From positions 1-11,727 of the forward strand of contig CAMGFF010000034.1 of the NCBI GenBank assembly GCA_946055125.1: 11,727 bases of DNA, written 5' to 3'. Positions 1 to 6,519 of this stretch are shown piece by piece. Origin of the DNA: an uncultured Prevotellaceae bacterium (GTDB lineage: Bacteria > Bacteroidota > Bacteroidia > Bacteroidales > Muribaculaceae). The notes under the pieces were generated by a model that made no database searches, was not told the origin of the DNA, and was given only the letters and a program-made list of their open reading frames with translations. Every line of letters begins with the position of its first letter. Position 1 is the stretch's first letter. Made by a program: the position numbers and the translations under genes.

Positions 1-166
1 GTGCAGCGAGGCTTAGGGCGACCACCACAGTGTTGGGCGGCAGAATGTTGGAATTCGACTTCACCAGGTTGTGGTTGCTGGTGCCATAGTTGAGCTTGAG
101 CTGCTGCAGCTCAAGCTTGGGCACTCCGGTCCAGTTGCCCAGCGAAATAAGAAGATTAAAGACATC
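1..166 (-). pseudogene. Unidentified partial reading frame cut by the left edge, 5' end possibly broken
   Basis: Read on the minus strand from 166 down to 1, one frame stays open for 55 codons and runs off the window. Its codons look like the real genes here, with many C/G-ending codons (AAC, CTG, AAG, CTC, GTG), and it includes the stretches NWTGVPKLELQQLKLNYG and SNHNLVKSNSNILPPNTVVV. No ATG precedes the coding-like part. An in-frame TAA lies at 167-169, and before it a 17-codon ORF starts at ATG 220. The candidates left for a start are ATT, CTG or GTG codons. It could be a 5'-truncated gene remnant, a gene interrupted by a stop, or a gene with an unusual start. I do not recognise the family. 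The call of coding origin is moderate; the call of pseudogene is a guess, because only the 5' part is visible. Confidence 0.35.
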
Positions 167-220
167 TTAACCAATTTTGCCACAGCATGAGTGGAAATAG
201 CAAATATTTCCGCGGCTCAT
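167..220 (-). CDS. 17-codon upstream ORF in frame with the left-edge reading frame
   Basis: ATG at 218-220 opens a frame encoding MSRGNICYFHSCCGKIG and stops at TAA 167-169, directly before the open frame that continues to the window edge. Its codons lack the strong C/G third-position bias of the frame that follows. A 9-bp stem with one G-U pair lies inside it (191-199 with 205-213). It may be the remnant 5' end of the same gene after a point mutation, a leader peptide, or chance. No Bacteroidetes promoter match was found just upstream. Confidence 0.15.
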   Translation of the reverse strand: MSRGNICYFHSCCGKIG

Positions 221-315
221 CACTATTCCTCAGGATAGGTGTGAGTTCATATAACATTTTTCACTCTTACGCGATGAATTATGCAAAAAACACACAACCT
301 ATATAGAGCATAAGC

Positions 316-369
316 GTAAGCATCCGAAATCAGCCGGCATGCTGTTCCCGGCCGATTTCAGACGCTTAC
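316..369 (-). repeat. 22-bp inverted repeat, RNA hairpin when read on the minus strand
   Basis: Arms 316-337 and 348-369 flank a 10-base loop. The arms differ at three positions, and all three become G-U pairs in RNA made from the minus strand, so that RNA would have an uninterrupted 22-bp stem (RNA from the plus strand would have three A-C mismatches). The nearest T-run on that strand (T6 at 290-285) is about 25 bases beyond the stem, so it is not a textbook intrinsic terminator. It could be a backup terminator for the mutase transcript, a stable 3' end, or a structured leader of the left-edge gene. Confidence 0.55.
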
Positions 370-429
370 AAATGTCGCAGATTTAGCGACGTTTTTGGCG
401 AAATATCGCAGCATAAGGTGTGGAGTGAA

Positions 430-482
430 GATAGGAAAGGCGGGAGGCCATGGGGTGTCATGAGCCTTCCGCCTTTCCTATC
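430..482 (-). terminator. 19-bp hairpin after the phospho-sugar mutase stop codon, likely transcription terminator
   Basis: Arms 430-448 (starting GATAGGAAAGG) and 464-482 pair over 19 positions with one difference (G at 444 against T at 468: a G-U pair in plus-strand RNA, an A-C mismatch in minus-strand RNA). An extra CAT/ATG pairing (449-451 with 460-462) closes the loop further, past an unpaired A463. It sits 16 bases beyond the TAA of the mutase gene, the usual place for a terminator. There is no T-tract directly after it on the minus strand, so termination or 3'-end stabilisation is inferred from position and structure only. Confidence 0.6.
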
Positions 483-498
483 AGAAATTATTTGGGGA

Positions 499-2250
499 TT
501 AGTCGATGCCAAGCTCCTTGCAGATTTGGGCAATCTTTGCCTCGGCTGCTGCATTGGTCTCGTCGTACTTCTCGGCCGACTCGAGCGTGCCGTGAACCTC
601 GATGTAGAACTTAATCTTAGGCTCTGTTCCCGAGGGGCGGATTGAAATCTTTGTGCCGTCCTCGGTGAAGTACTGGAGCACATTGGATGTGGTGGGCATC
701 ACGAGTTTCTCCACAGTGCCGGCGGCTATGTTCTTCTGCTCGAGTGTTGCGAAGTCCTTCACTGTGGCCACAGGCGAGCCTGCGATTGCCTTGGGAGGAT
801 TCTCGCGGAACTGCTTCATGATGGCCTGGATTTCCTCGGCGCCCGATTTGCCCTTGCGCACGAGCGACACGCCTTTCTCCTTCGAGTAGCCGTAGGTCAT
901 ATAGATGTCGATGAGCATGGCGTTCATGTCCAAGCCCTTCTCCTTTGCCCAGGCTGCAATCTCAGCCATGAGCGATACTGCCGAAACAGCGTCTTTGTCG
1001 CGCACGAAGTCCTCGGCCAGGAAGCCGTAGCTCTCCTCGCCACCCCCAAGGTAGCGGGCCTTGCCCTCGTTCTCGCGCATCACGGTGGCTATCCACTTGA
1101 AGCCTGTGAACACGTCGTAGAGCTTGATGTTCTGCTTCTTGGCAATCGACTTGATGGTGTCGGTGGTGACGATTGTCTTCACGATAAACTCGTTGCCGGT
1201 GAGCTTGCCAAGTTCCTTGTTGCGGGCCATGAGATAGTAAAGGAAAATCATCACAATCTGGTTTCCGTTGACGAGCTCATATTCTCCCTTTGTGTTCTTG
1301 ATTACCACGCCAATGCGGTCGGCATCGGGGTCGGAAGCCATCACGATGTCGGCATCCACTTCCTTGGCCTTTGCTATGGCCATTGCCATTGCCGAGGCGT
1401 TCTCGGGGTTGGGTGAGTCAACTGTGGGGAAGTCGCCGCTCTGCAGCTCCTGCTCGGGCACGCTGATGATATTGGTGAAGCCAAAGTTCTTTAGCGAGCG
1501 CGGAATGAGATACTTTCCCGTGCCGTGAATCGGGGTGTAGACTATCTTGAGGTCGTGGTGCTTTGCAATCACGTCGGGGCTGAGAGAGAGCTTCTTGATC
1601 TCGGCGATATACTGAGAGTCGATGTCCTCGCCCACTATTTGAATGAGATCCTTGTTGCCCTCAAATTTCACTTCGCTCACGTCCTTTATTTTGTTCACAT
1701 AGTCGATGGTGTTGGTATCGTGCGGGGCCACCATCTGAGCGCCGTCGTTCCAGTAGGCCTTGTAGCCGTTATATTCCTTGGGGTTGTGCGAGGCAGTGAT
1801 AATCACACCGCTCTGGCAGCCGAGGAGGCGAATGGCGTAGGACATCTCGGGAGTTGGGCGAGAGCCTTCGAAGAGATATACTTTGATGCCGTTGGCCGAG
1901 AAGATGTTGGCAACGATTTCGGCAAAGAGGCGGCTGTTGTTGCGCACGTCGTGGCCCACTACAACCGAAATCTGCTTCATGTCGGCAAAAGCGTCCTTGA
2001 GGTAGTTGGCAAGGCCTTGAGTGGCGGCACCCACAGTGTAGATATTCATGCGGTTTGAACCCACGCCCATAATGCCGCGCAGGCCGCCTGTGCCAAATTC
2101 AAGGTCCTTATAGAAGCACTCAATGAGGTCGGTCTTGTCCTCATTTTCGAGCATCTTTTTTACCTCAGCTTTTGTTTCTTCATCGTAGCCGTCGCCAAGC
2201 CAAGCCTGGGCTTTGGCGGTAACTGTTTTTAATAATTCTAAGTCTTCCAT
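499..2250 (-). CDS. Phospho-sugar mutase (phosphoglucomutase/phosphomannomutase family)
   Basis: A cytosolic enzyme of 583 residues that moves a phosphate between C1 and C6 of a hexose phosphate, linking glycolysis with nucleotide-sugar and polysaccharide synthesis. All four signature sites of the alpha-D-phosphohexomutase family are visible: the phosphoserine loop TASHNP (Ser154), the Mg-binding loop DPDADR (307-312), the sugar-binding GGGEES (402-407) and the phosphate-binding RPSGTEP (538-544). The length matches the long, PGM2-like mutases common in Bacteroidetes rather than the shorter (roughly 450-residue) ManB/GlmM type. The frame is open upstream to 2298, but the ATG at 2250 (MEDLELLK) is preferred because the extension would begin within the promoter at 2296-2327. 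The gene is last on the minus strand, 110 bases after apeB, with its own promoter and a hairpin after the stop. Whether glucose, mannose or another sugar is preferred cannot be read from the sequence. Confidence 0.93.
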   Translation of the reverse strand: MEDLELLKTVTAKAQAWLGDGYDEETKAEVKKMLENEDKTDLIECFYKDLEFGTGGLRGIMGVGSNRMNIYTVGAATQGLANYLKDAFADMKQISVVVGHDVRNNSRLFAEIVANIFSANGIKVYLFEGSRPTPEMSYAIRLLGCQSGVIITASHNPKEYNGYKAYWNDGAQMVAPHDTNTIDYVNKIKDVSEVKFEGNKDLIQIVGEDIDSQYIAEIKKLSLSPDVIAKHHDLKIVYTPIHGTGKYLIPRSLKNFGFTNIISVPEQELQSGDFPTVDSPNPENASAMAMAIAKAKEVDADIVMASDPDADRIGVVIKNTKGEYELVNGNQIVMIFLYYLMARNKELGKLTGNEFIVKTIVTTDTIKSIAKKQNIKLYDVFTGFKWIATVMRENEGKARYLGGGEESYGFLAEDFVRDKDAVSAVSLMAEIAAWAKEKGLDMNAMLIDIYMTYGYSKEKGVSLVRKGKSGAEEIQAIMKQFRENPPKAIAGSPVATVKDFATLEQKNIAAGTVEKLVMPTTSNVLQYFTEDGTKISIRPSGTEPKIKFYIEVHGTLESAEKYDETNAAAEAKIAQICKELGID

Positions 2251-2295
2251 TTTTTGAAATATTTGATTATTTTGGGTTATATATGTTTCTACACA

Positions 2296-2327
2296 CAAAA
2301 ATAGTGAATTTTGTCCGAAAAAACAAA
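2296..2327 (-). promoter_or_regulatory. Bacteroidetes-type promoter for the phospho-sugar mutase gene
   Basis: On the minus strand, TTTG (2327-2324), 20 bases, then TATTTTTG (2303-2296) matches the primary sigma-factor consensus of Bacteroidetes (TTTG, 19-21 bases, TAnnTTTG) at every defined position. It lies in the 110-base gap after apeB and about 45 bases upstream of the ATG at 2250. It makes an independent transcript for the mutase gene likely and argues against a start codon at 2298. Confidence 0.75.
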
Positions 2328-2360
2328 CTTCAGCGCGAAAATGCGAGAAAAGCGCAATTC

Positions 2361-3656
2361 TTAGCTAAAGAAGTGCAAGAAAACGGCGGTCATGGCATTG
2401 TGGTCGAATGCCGAGCCGAGTTCACGCACCGAGTGCATGGCGAGGATGGGGTTGCCCACATCCACGCCCTCAATGTCGATTTGCGATGTGAGGATATTGC
2501 CTAAGGTAGAGCCGCCGGCCACATCGGAGTGGTTCACGAAATACTGGAATGGCACGCCGGCCTCCTCGCATAGCGAGCGGAAGATTGCAGCCGAGTGGGC
2601 GTCGGTCATATACTTGCAGTTGGCATTGATTTTTATCACCGGGCCTCCACCAAGCACGGGGTGGTTGGTGGGGTCGTACTTCTCGGAGTAGTTGGGGTGG
2701 AAAGCGTGGGCGTTGTCGGCCGACACCATGAAGGAGCGTGCAATGGCCTTGAAGAAGTCGCTCTCGCTGCCACCTGTGGCGGCGTTGACGCGGCGCAGTA
2801 TGTTGGCGAGCACGGGCGATGCCGCGCCCTGCTTGGTGCCGCTGCCGGTCTCCTCATTGTCGAAGATAGCGGCGATGCGGGTGGCTGTGGTGTCGGTGCC
2901 CTCAATCACGGCGGTGATGGCGGCGTGAGCCATGCTCAGGTCGTCGATGCGGCCTGCCGAGATGAACTCATTGTTGAGGCCTACAAGGCAAGGGCGCTCG
3001 CAGTCGTAGAGCATAAGGTCGAAGTCGAGAATGTCGCTCACCTGCACGCCAAGCTCGTTGGCGATGAGGCCAATGAGGAGATTGTCCTTCTCGGCGCACT
3101 CGGTCACGCGGGCCAGCAGTGGCAGCATGTCCTTTTGCTTCGAGAGTGGGTTGCCCTCGTTCACGGCGCGGTTGAAGTGGATTGCGAGGTGAGGGATGAC
3201 GAGGATGGGGCGGTCGATGCGCAGCAGCTTGGTCACGGGGTGCAGGGCATCGGCACCACGCAGAATCACGCGGCCGGCCACCGAGAGTGGGCGGTCGAAC
3301 CATGTGTAGAGAATGGGGCCGCCATACACCTCGGTGTTGAGCTTAATGATGCCATTCTCGGCCTTAATCACGGCATTGGGCTTGATGCGGAAGCAAGGGG
3401 AGTCGCTGTGGGCGGCAATCACCTTCACGCCAGTTTCGGCCATAGGCTTGCTGCCGAGGGTGAAAGCGAAGATGGCCGAGTCGTTCTTCACCACGAAGTA
3501 TTTTCCGGAGCCGGGGGCGAGCTGCCAGTCGTCGGCAAGGCACAGTTCCTTAAAGCCATTTTCAAGGAGCATGCGCCGCATGGAATCCACGGCGAAGAAG
3601 TTGCAGGGACTGCCGGCGAGGAATTGCAGCAGTGAGTCGGTATAATTCTTGATCAT
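2361..3656 (-). CDS. apeB: M18 family aminopeptidase
   Basis: A 431-residue cytosolic metallo-aminopeptidase of family M18 (aspartyl aminopeptidase/ApeB type) that removes N-terminal residues from peptides using a two-metal site. The expected metal and catalytic motifs occur in order: AAHSDSP (His83, Asp85), GRIDDL (Asp238), DNEETGSG (Glu268/Glu269), SADNAHA (Asp314) and AMHSVRE (His408). Length and ends match the family, including the start MIKNYTDSLLQFL and the end in FLHFFS. It begins 22 bases after the stop of the DUF5063 gene with no visible promoter between, so it is probably the last gene of the yicC-led operon. The family is well known, but the preferred N-terminal residue (acidic or not) cannot be told. 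An antisense frame of 346 codons covers almost the whole gene on the plus strand but reflects codon bias. Confidence 0.93.
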   Translation of the reverse strand: MIKNYTDSLLQFLAGSPCNFFAVDSMRRMLLENGFKELCLADDWQLAPGSGKYFVVKNDSAIFAFTLGSKPMAETGVKVIAAHSDSPCFRIKPNAVIKAENGIIKLNTEVYGGPILYTWFDRPLSVAGRVILRGADALHPVTKLLRIDRPILVIPHLAIHFNRAVNEGNPLSKQKDMLPLLARVTECAEKDNLLIGLIANELGVQVSDILDFDLMLYDCERPCLVGLNNEFISAGRIDDLSMAHAAITAVIEGTDTTATRIAAIFDNEETGSGTKQGAASPVLANILRRVNAATGGSESDFFKAIARSFMVSADNAHAFHPNYSEKYDPTNHPVLGGGPVIKINANCKYMTDAHSAAIFRSLCEEAGVPFQYFVNHSDVAGGSTLGNILTSQIDIEGVDVGNPILAMHSVRELGSAFDHNAMTAVFLHFFS

Positions 3657-3678
3657 GATTTGTTACGCTTAGAGTGTG

Positions 3679-4200
3679 TCAATAATTGTTATGGTCGGGG
3701 TTGAAGCGGAGGGAGTGTAGGGCTCGGAGCACATTGCAGAGTGTCTGCCCCCAGTAGGTGTCGAAGTCGGCCTTGCAGTTGGCAATCACCTCATTGGCGG
3801 CCTCATTGGTGGCGTCCTTCACTCCGGCCACGAGGTTGTAGAGCGGCTGGTAGATGTCGGCGAGGTTCTCGGCTATGCTTGCGCTGAGAGGCGTTTCGGA
3901 GTATTTCATGTCGTCGAGGAAAACCTCAAGATAGATGTCGTCGTCGGCCATGAGGCGTGCTACATTTTCCTTCACTGCATTGTAGGTGGTTTCCTCAAGG
4001 AAACTCTCCACATAGAAGTTTTCCTCAAAGGGCGTTTCGGCGATGTCGGAGGCCGAGATATATATGCGCGGAAGGAGCTTGAGCATTCGTGCAATGAACT
4101 CCTCTTTCTCAAAGTCGAGCACATTTTCCAGGGCGTGGCAATATTCCACCGCCATGGCGGTGAAGGCTACGCTGTTAGGGCTAAGTTTGCTGTTACTCAT
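3679..4200 (-). CDS. DUF5063 domain protein of unknown function
   Basis: A 173-residue, acidic, apparently soluble protein with no signal peptide or membrane segment. The N-terminal part (AVEYCHALENV, then LKLLPRIYISASDI at about 40-53) resembles the DUF5063 family of Bacteroidetes, which is predicted to be a helical bundle. No catalytic motif can be pointed to. It is rich in Asp, Glu and Asn and ends in PDHNNY. It starts 66 bases after the nadD stop and precedes apeB by 22 bases, so it is probably co-transcribed with yicC, gmk and nadD. No good TAnnTTTG promoter with proper spacing was found in the 66-base gap. Placement next to nadD and gmk hints at a housekeeping role, but the function is unknown. 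Confidence 0.75.
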   Translation of the reverse strand: MSNSKLSPNSVAFTAMAVEYCHALENVLDFEKEEFIARMLKLLPRIYISASDIAETPFEENFYVESFLEETTYNAVKENVARLMADDDIYLEVFLDDMKYSETPLSASIAENLADIYQPLYNLVAGVKDATNEAANEVIANCKADFDTYWGQTLCNVLRALHSLRFNPDHNNY

Positions 4201-4266
4201 CTTTCTTGTTGTGTTTTTTCTGCTTGTGAAAAATTATTTATGTAACAAACGGTCGGCCTGAAGCAC

Positions 4267-4851
4267 TTATGTGCCGCTGTGGTAAAGGCCGTGAGCCTCT
4301 ATGTAGCGCAGCACGTCGTGAGGCACAAGGAATGTTACGTCCTTTCCCTGGGCGATGCTCTCGCGAATGTAGGTCGACGACACTTCAATCATCGGTGCGT
4401 CGATGGCCGTCACGCGGTGGGCATACTCCTCGGGAATCGCTATGTCGTAGCCCCGGCGGGGGTACACCATCACGCCATATTGGGCAATGATGCGCTGCCA
4501 GTCCTTCCACTTGCTGAACACCGCCCAGTTGTCGGCGCCAATCACTATCGAGAACTTGTGCTCGGGAAACTTCGCGGCGAGAGCGTCGAGGGTGTTGATG
4601 GTGTAGGAGGGGTAGGGGAGCGAGAACTCGAAAGCTGTGGTAATCACTCCGTGCAGCCGTCGCGACACCATCTCTGTCATTCGTAGGCGGTGAATATCGT
4701 AGCCCTGGTCGTGGCCTTGCTTGAGCGGGTTCTGCCGTGCCACCATGAGCCACACGCTCTGGGCAGCGGTGTTCTGCACGATGTAATTGGCCAGAATGGC
4801 GTGGCCTATGTGGATGGGGTTGAACGACCCGCCGAAGATTGCGATATTCAT
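4267..4851 (-). CDS. nadD: Nicotinate-nucleotide adenylyltransferase
   Basis: NadD joins ATP and nicotinic acid mononucleotide to make deamido-NAD, the penultimate step of NAD synthesis, in the cytosol. The 194-residue product has the nucleotidyltransferase signature at its N-terminus, GGSFNPIHIGH (7-17, with His14 and His17 of the HxGH motif), then GADN (105-108) and the C-terminal SSTYIR (158-163) that binds the ATP phosphates. The frame is open upstream to 4881, but the ATG at 4851 (MNIAIFGGSF) puts the GGSFNP loop where the family has it and avoids overlap with the gmk end. It follows gmk by 16 bases, so the two are almost certainly co-transcribed, joining guanine-nucleotide and NAD supply. 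Confidence 0.94.
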   Translation of the reverse strand: MNIAIFGGSFNPIHIGHAILANYIVQNTAAQSVWLMVARQNPLKQGHDQGYDIHRLRMTEMVSRRLHGVITTAFEFSLPYPSYTINTLDALAAKFPEHKFSIVIGADNWAVFSKWKDWQRIIAQYGVMVYPRRGYDIAIPEEYAHRVTAIDAPMIEVSSTYIRESIAQGKDVTFLVPHDVLRYIEAHGLYHSGT

Positions 4852-4867
4852 AGCTTGGCTAAAAAAA

Positions 4868-5440
4868 TCAGGCGTTGACAAACTCCGAGATTATCTTCTC
4901 CACCTCGGCGACGGCGTCGCTGAGCACGTCGTTCACCACCACGCGGTCGAATCGGCTGGCAAACGTAAGCTCGTAGGCAGCCTTGTCCACACGCTGGTTG
5001 ATGGCCTCGATTGAGTCGGTGTCGCGGCTCAGCAGGCGCTGGCGCAGGGTGTCGATGCTGGGAGGCTGAATGAAGATGGAGAGTGCGTTGCCGGCATATT
5101 TCTCCTTCACGTTCACGCCGCCCTTCACGTCGATGTCGAGAATCACATTTTTCCCCTTGGCCTGTATGCGGGCTATCTCACTCTTGAGTGTGCCATAGTA
5201 GCGGCCTGCATACACCTCCTCATATTCCACAAGCTCATCGTTGCTTATGGCTTTCTCAAAGTCATCGACCGAGAGGAAGTAGTAGTTCACCCCATCGACC
5301 TCGCCCCGGCGAGGCTCGCGCGTGGTGGCCGAGATGGAGAACTCAAGTCGCAGGGCCGGATTGTCGATAATCTCTCCTATGATAGTCGATTTTCCGCATC
5401 CCGAGGGGGCGGAGATTATGATTAATTTTCCTGGTGACAT
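4868..5440 (-). CDS. gmk: Guanylate kinase
   Basis: Gmk phosphorylates GMP to GDP with ATP, an essential step in GTP and dGTP supply. The 190 residues begin with a P-loop, APSGCGKST (11-19), followed by the GMP-binding region SATTREPRRGEVDG (37-50) and YYFLSVDDF, then DIDVKGG (102-108) and the lid-region arginines around RQRLLSRDTDS. This is full length for the family. It starts 25 bases after the yicC stop and ends 16 bases before nadD. The yicC-gmk neighbourhood is seen in many bacteria, which supports both calls. Confidence 0.96.
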   Translation of the reverse strand: MSPGKLIIISAPSGCGKSTIIGEIIDNPALRLEFSISATTREPRRGEVDGVNYYFLSVDDFEKAISNDELVEYEEVYAGRYYGTLKSEIARIQAKGKNVILDIDVKGGVNVKEKYAGNALSIFIQPPSIDTLRQRLLSRDTDSIEAINQRVDKAAYELTFASRFDRVVVNDVLSDAVAEVEKIISEFVNA

Positions 5441-5465
5441 AATGAAAAAAAGTGGTTAGGAAAAA

Positions 5466-6344
5466 CTACATCACATTGAGCACTTGCTCCTTGATTTGCT
5501 CAAGCTCGTCCTTCATGCGCACCACCACCTTCTGCAGCTCGGCGTGGTTCGATTTCGAGCCCAGGGTGTTGATTTCGCGGCCCATCTCCTGCGAGATGAA
5601 GCCGAGCTTCTTGCCCTGGCCGTGACCGGAGTCCATGGTAGAGAGGAAGTAGTTGAGGTGGTTCTGGAGGCGTATTTTCTCCTCGGTGATGTCGAGTTTC
5701 TCGATGTAGAAAATCATCTCTTGCTCAAAGCGGTTCTGGTCGTAGTCGATGTTCTCGAGCTTGGAGAGCGATTCCTGGATTCGTGCCTTGATTTTTGTCA
5801 CTCGCTCGGCTTCGTAGGCATCCACCTCGCCAAGCAGAGCCTGAATGTTGGCAATCTTCTCGGCGAAGAAAGAGTATAGGCGGTTGCCCTCCTGAGTGCG
5901 GAACTCGGTGAGGGCCTCCATTGCCTTCTCCACAGCCTCGCCCACGGCTTTCAGCTCTGTTTCCTCCACCTCGGTGGAGTTGAGGTCGGTTTTGATCGCG
6001 TCGGGCATTCGGAGCAGCGTGGCATACCAGTCGATGGGCTGGGGAATGTTAAGCTCCTCCGACATTCTCACGATTTGCTCCTTGTATTGCTTGAGCAATG
6101 GCATGTTGAGGTTGACGGCGCTGGCGCTGTCGATAGCTTCGGTGTAGACATACATATCCACCTTGCCACGCTCGAGCGAGTGTGCCACTTTGTTGCGTAG
6201 GTCGAGCTCTATCTCGCGGTAGGCCTGCGGCAGGCGAACCGCCAGGTCGAGCTGCTTGCTATTTAGTGATTTGATTTCGGCAGTGATTTTGCGGTTGTTG
6301 TCGATTACCACTGCCTTCCCAAATCCGGTCATTGATAATATCAT
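5466..6344 (-). CDS. yicC: YicC family endoribonuclease
   Basis: A 292-residue protein of the YicC family; E. coli YicC is an endoribonuclease linked to small-RNA turnover. The N-terminus MILSMTGFGKA fits the family start (compare M-SMTGFG-A), followed by EIKSLNSKQLDL. The C-terminal DUF1732 domain shows FISQEMGREINTLGSKS and ends in EQIKEQVLNVM, both typical. A longer open frame reaches 6494, but its extra 50 residues are hydrophobic, low in coding character, and lie upstream of the promoter at 6369-6400, so the ATG at 6344 is chosen. It is first in the minus-strand operon yicC-gmk-nadD-DUF5063-apeB. Confidence 0.93.
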   Translation of the reverse strand: MILSMTGFGKAVVIDNNRKITAEIKSLNSKQLDLAVRLPQAYREIELDLRNKVAHSLERGKVDMYVYTEAIDSASAVNLNMPLLKQYKEQIVRMSEELNIPQPIDWYATLLRMPDAIKTDLNSTEVEETELKAVGEAVEKAMEALTEFRTQEGNRLYSFFAEKIANIQALLGEVDAYEAERVTKIKARIQESLSKLENIDYDQNRFEQEMIFYIEKLDITEEKIRLQNHLNYFLSTMDSGHGQGKKLGFISQEMGREINTLGSKSNHAELQKVVVRMKDELEQIKEQVLNVM

Positions 6345-6368
6345 GGTTCCTGTTATAAAGTTTTTTTG

Positions 6369-6400
6369 CAAAATTAATGTAAAAAATAGAGCAATGGCAA
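6369..6400 (-). promoter_or_regulatory. Promoter of the yicC-gmk-nadD-DUF5063-apeB operon
   Basis: On the minus strand, TTG (6400-6398), 21 bases, then TAATTTTG (6376-6369) fits the Bacteroidetes promoter consensus; the -7 element is exact and only the TTG core of the -33 element is present. The -7 element ends 24 bases before the yicC ATG at 6344, implying a short leader of roughly 15-20 bases. No Shine-Dalgarno sequence is visible, as usual in this phylum. Confidence 0.6.
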
Positions 6401-6421
6401 TAAAACCCGAAAAAAACACGC

Positions 6422-6429
6422 TAAATTTG
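6422..6429 (+). promoter_or_regulatory. Possible -7 element for the tsaB operon
   Basis: TAAATTTG matches TAnnTTTG exactly on the plus strand, within the 175-base divergent gap between yicC and tsaB. No TTTG or TTG lies 19-21 bases upstream, so support is weaker than for the other promoters here. It would give tsaB a leader of about 85 bases. Confidence 0.35.
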
Positions 6430-6519
6430 CAAAAAAAATGTGGACAGGAGGCTTTCATCGTGTTTCTGTGTTCTACAACAATATTTTTCACCAACTTTTT
6501 TAAGATTACAATTCAGGAT

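Larger units (their letters stand above)
221..498. other. Non-coding stretch between the left-edge frame and the phospho-sugar mutase gene
   Basis: About 280 bases without a credible gene. It holds two long inverted repeats (316-369 and 430-482, listed separately), a weak 5-bp hairpin at 374-390 followed by GTTTTTGG on the plus strand, and an A6 run at 285-290 that reads as T6 on the minus strand. Small open frames that cross the 430-482 hairpin are by-products of the inverted repeat. I found no tRNA and no TAnnTTTG-type promoter pointing to the left-edge gene. Confidence 0.6.

Noticed and set aside
374..398. Small hairpin GTCGC-N7-GCGAC followed by GTTTTTGG on the plus strand, like an intrinsic terminator
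   Set aside because: The stem is only 5 bp, the T-run is short, and no plus-strand gene ends upstream of it.
2595..3635. A 346-codon open frame on the plus strand opposite apeB, with others opposite the mutase, nadD and yicC genes
   Set aside because: They lie exactly antisense to strongly supported genes, have low-complexity His/Val/Gly/Ala-rich translations and no family motif. The C/G-ending codon bias of the real gene leaves few stops on the other strand.
6256..6519. An 88-residue N-terminal extension of TsaB
   Set aside because: It overlaps the start of yicC on the other strand and the promoters of both genes. TsaB proteins begin at the MANILCIETS equivalent.
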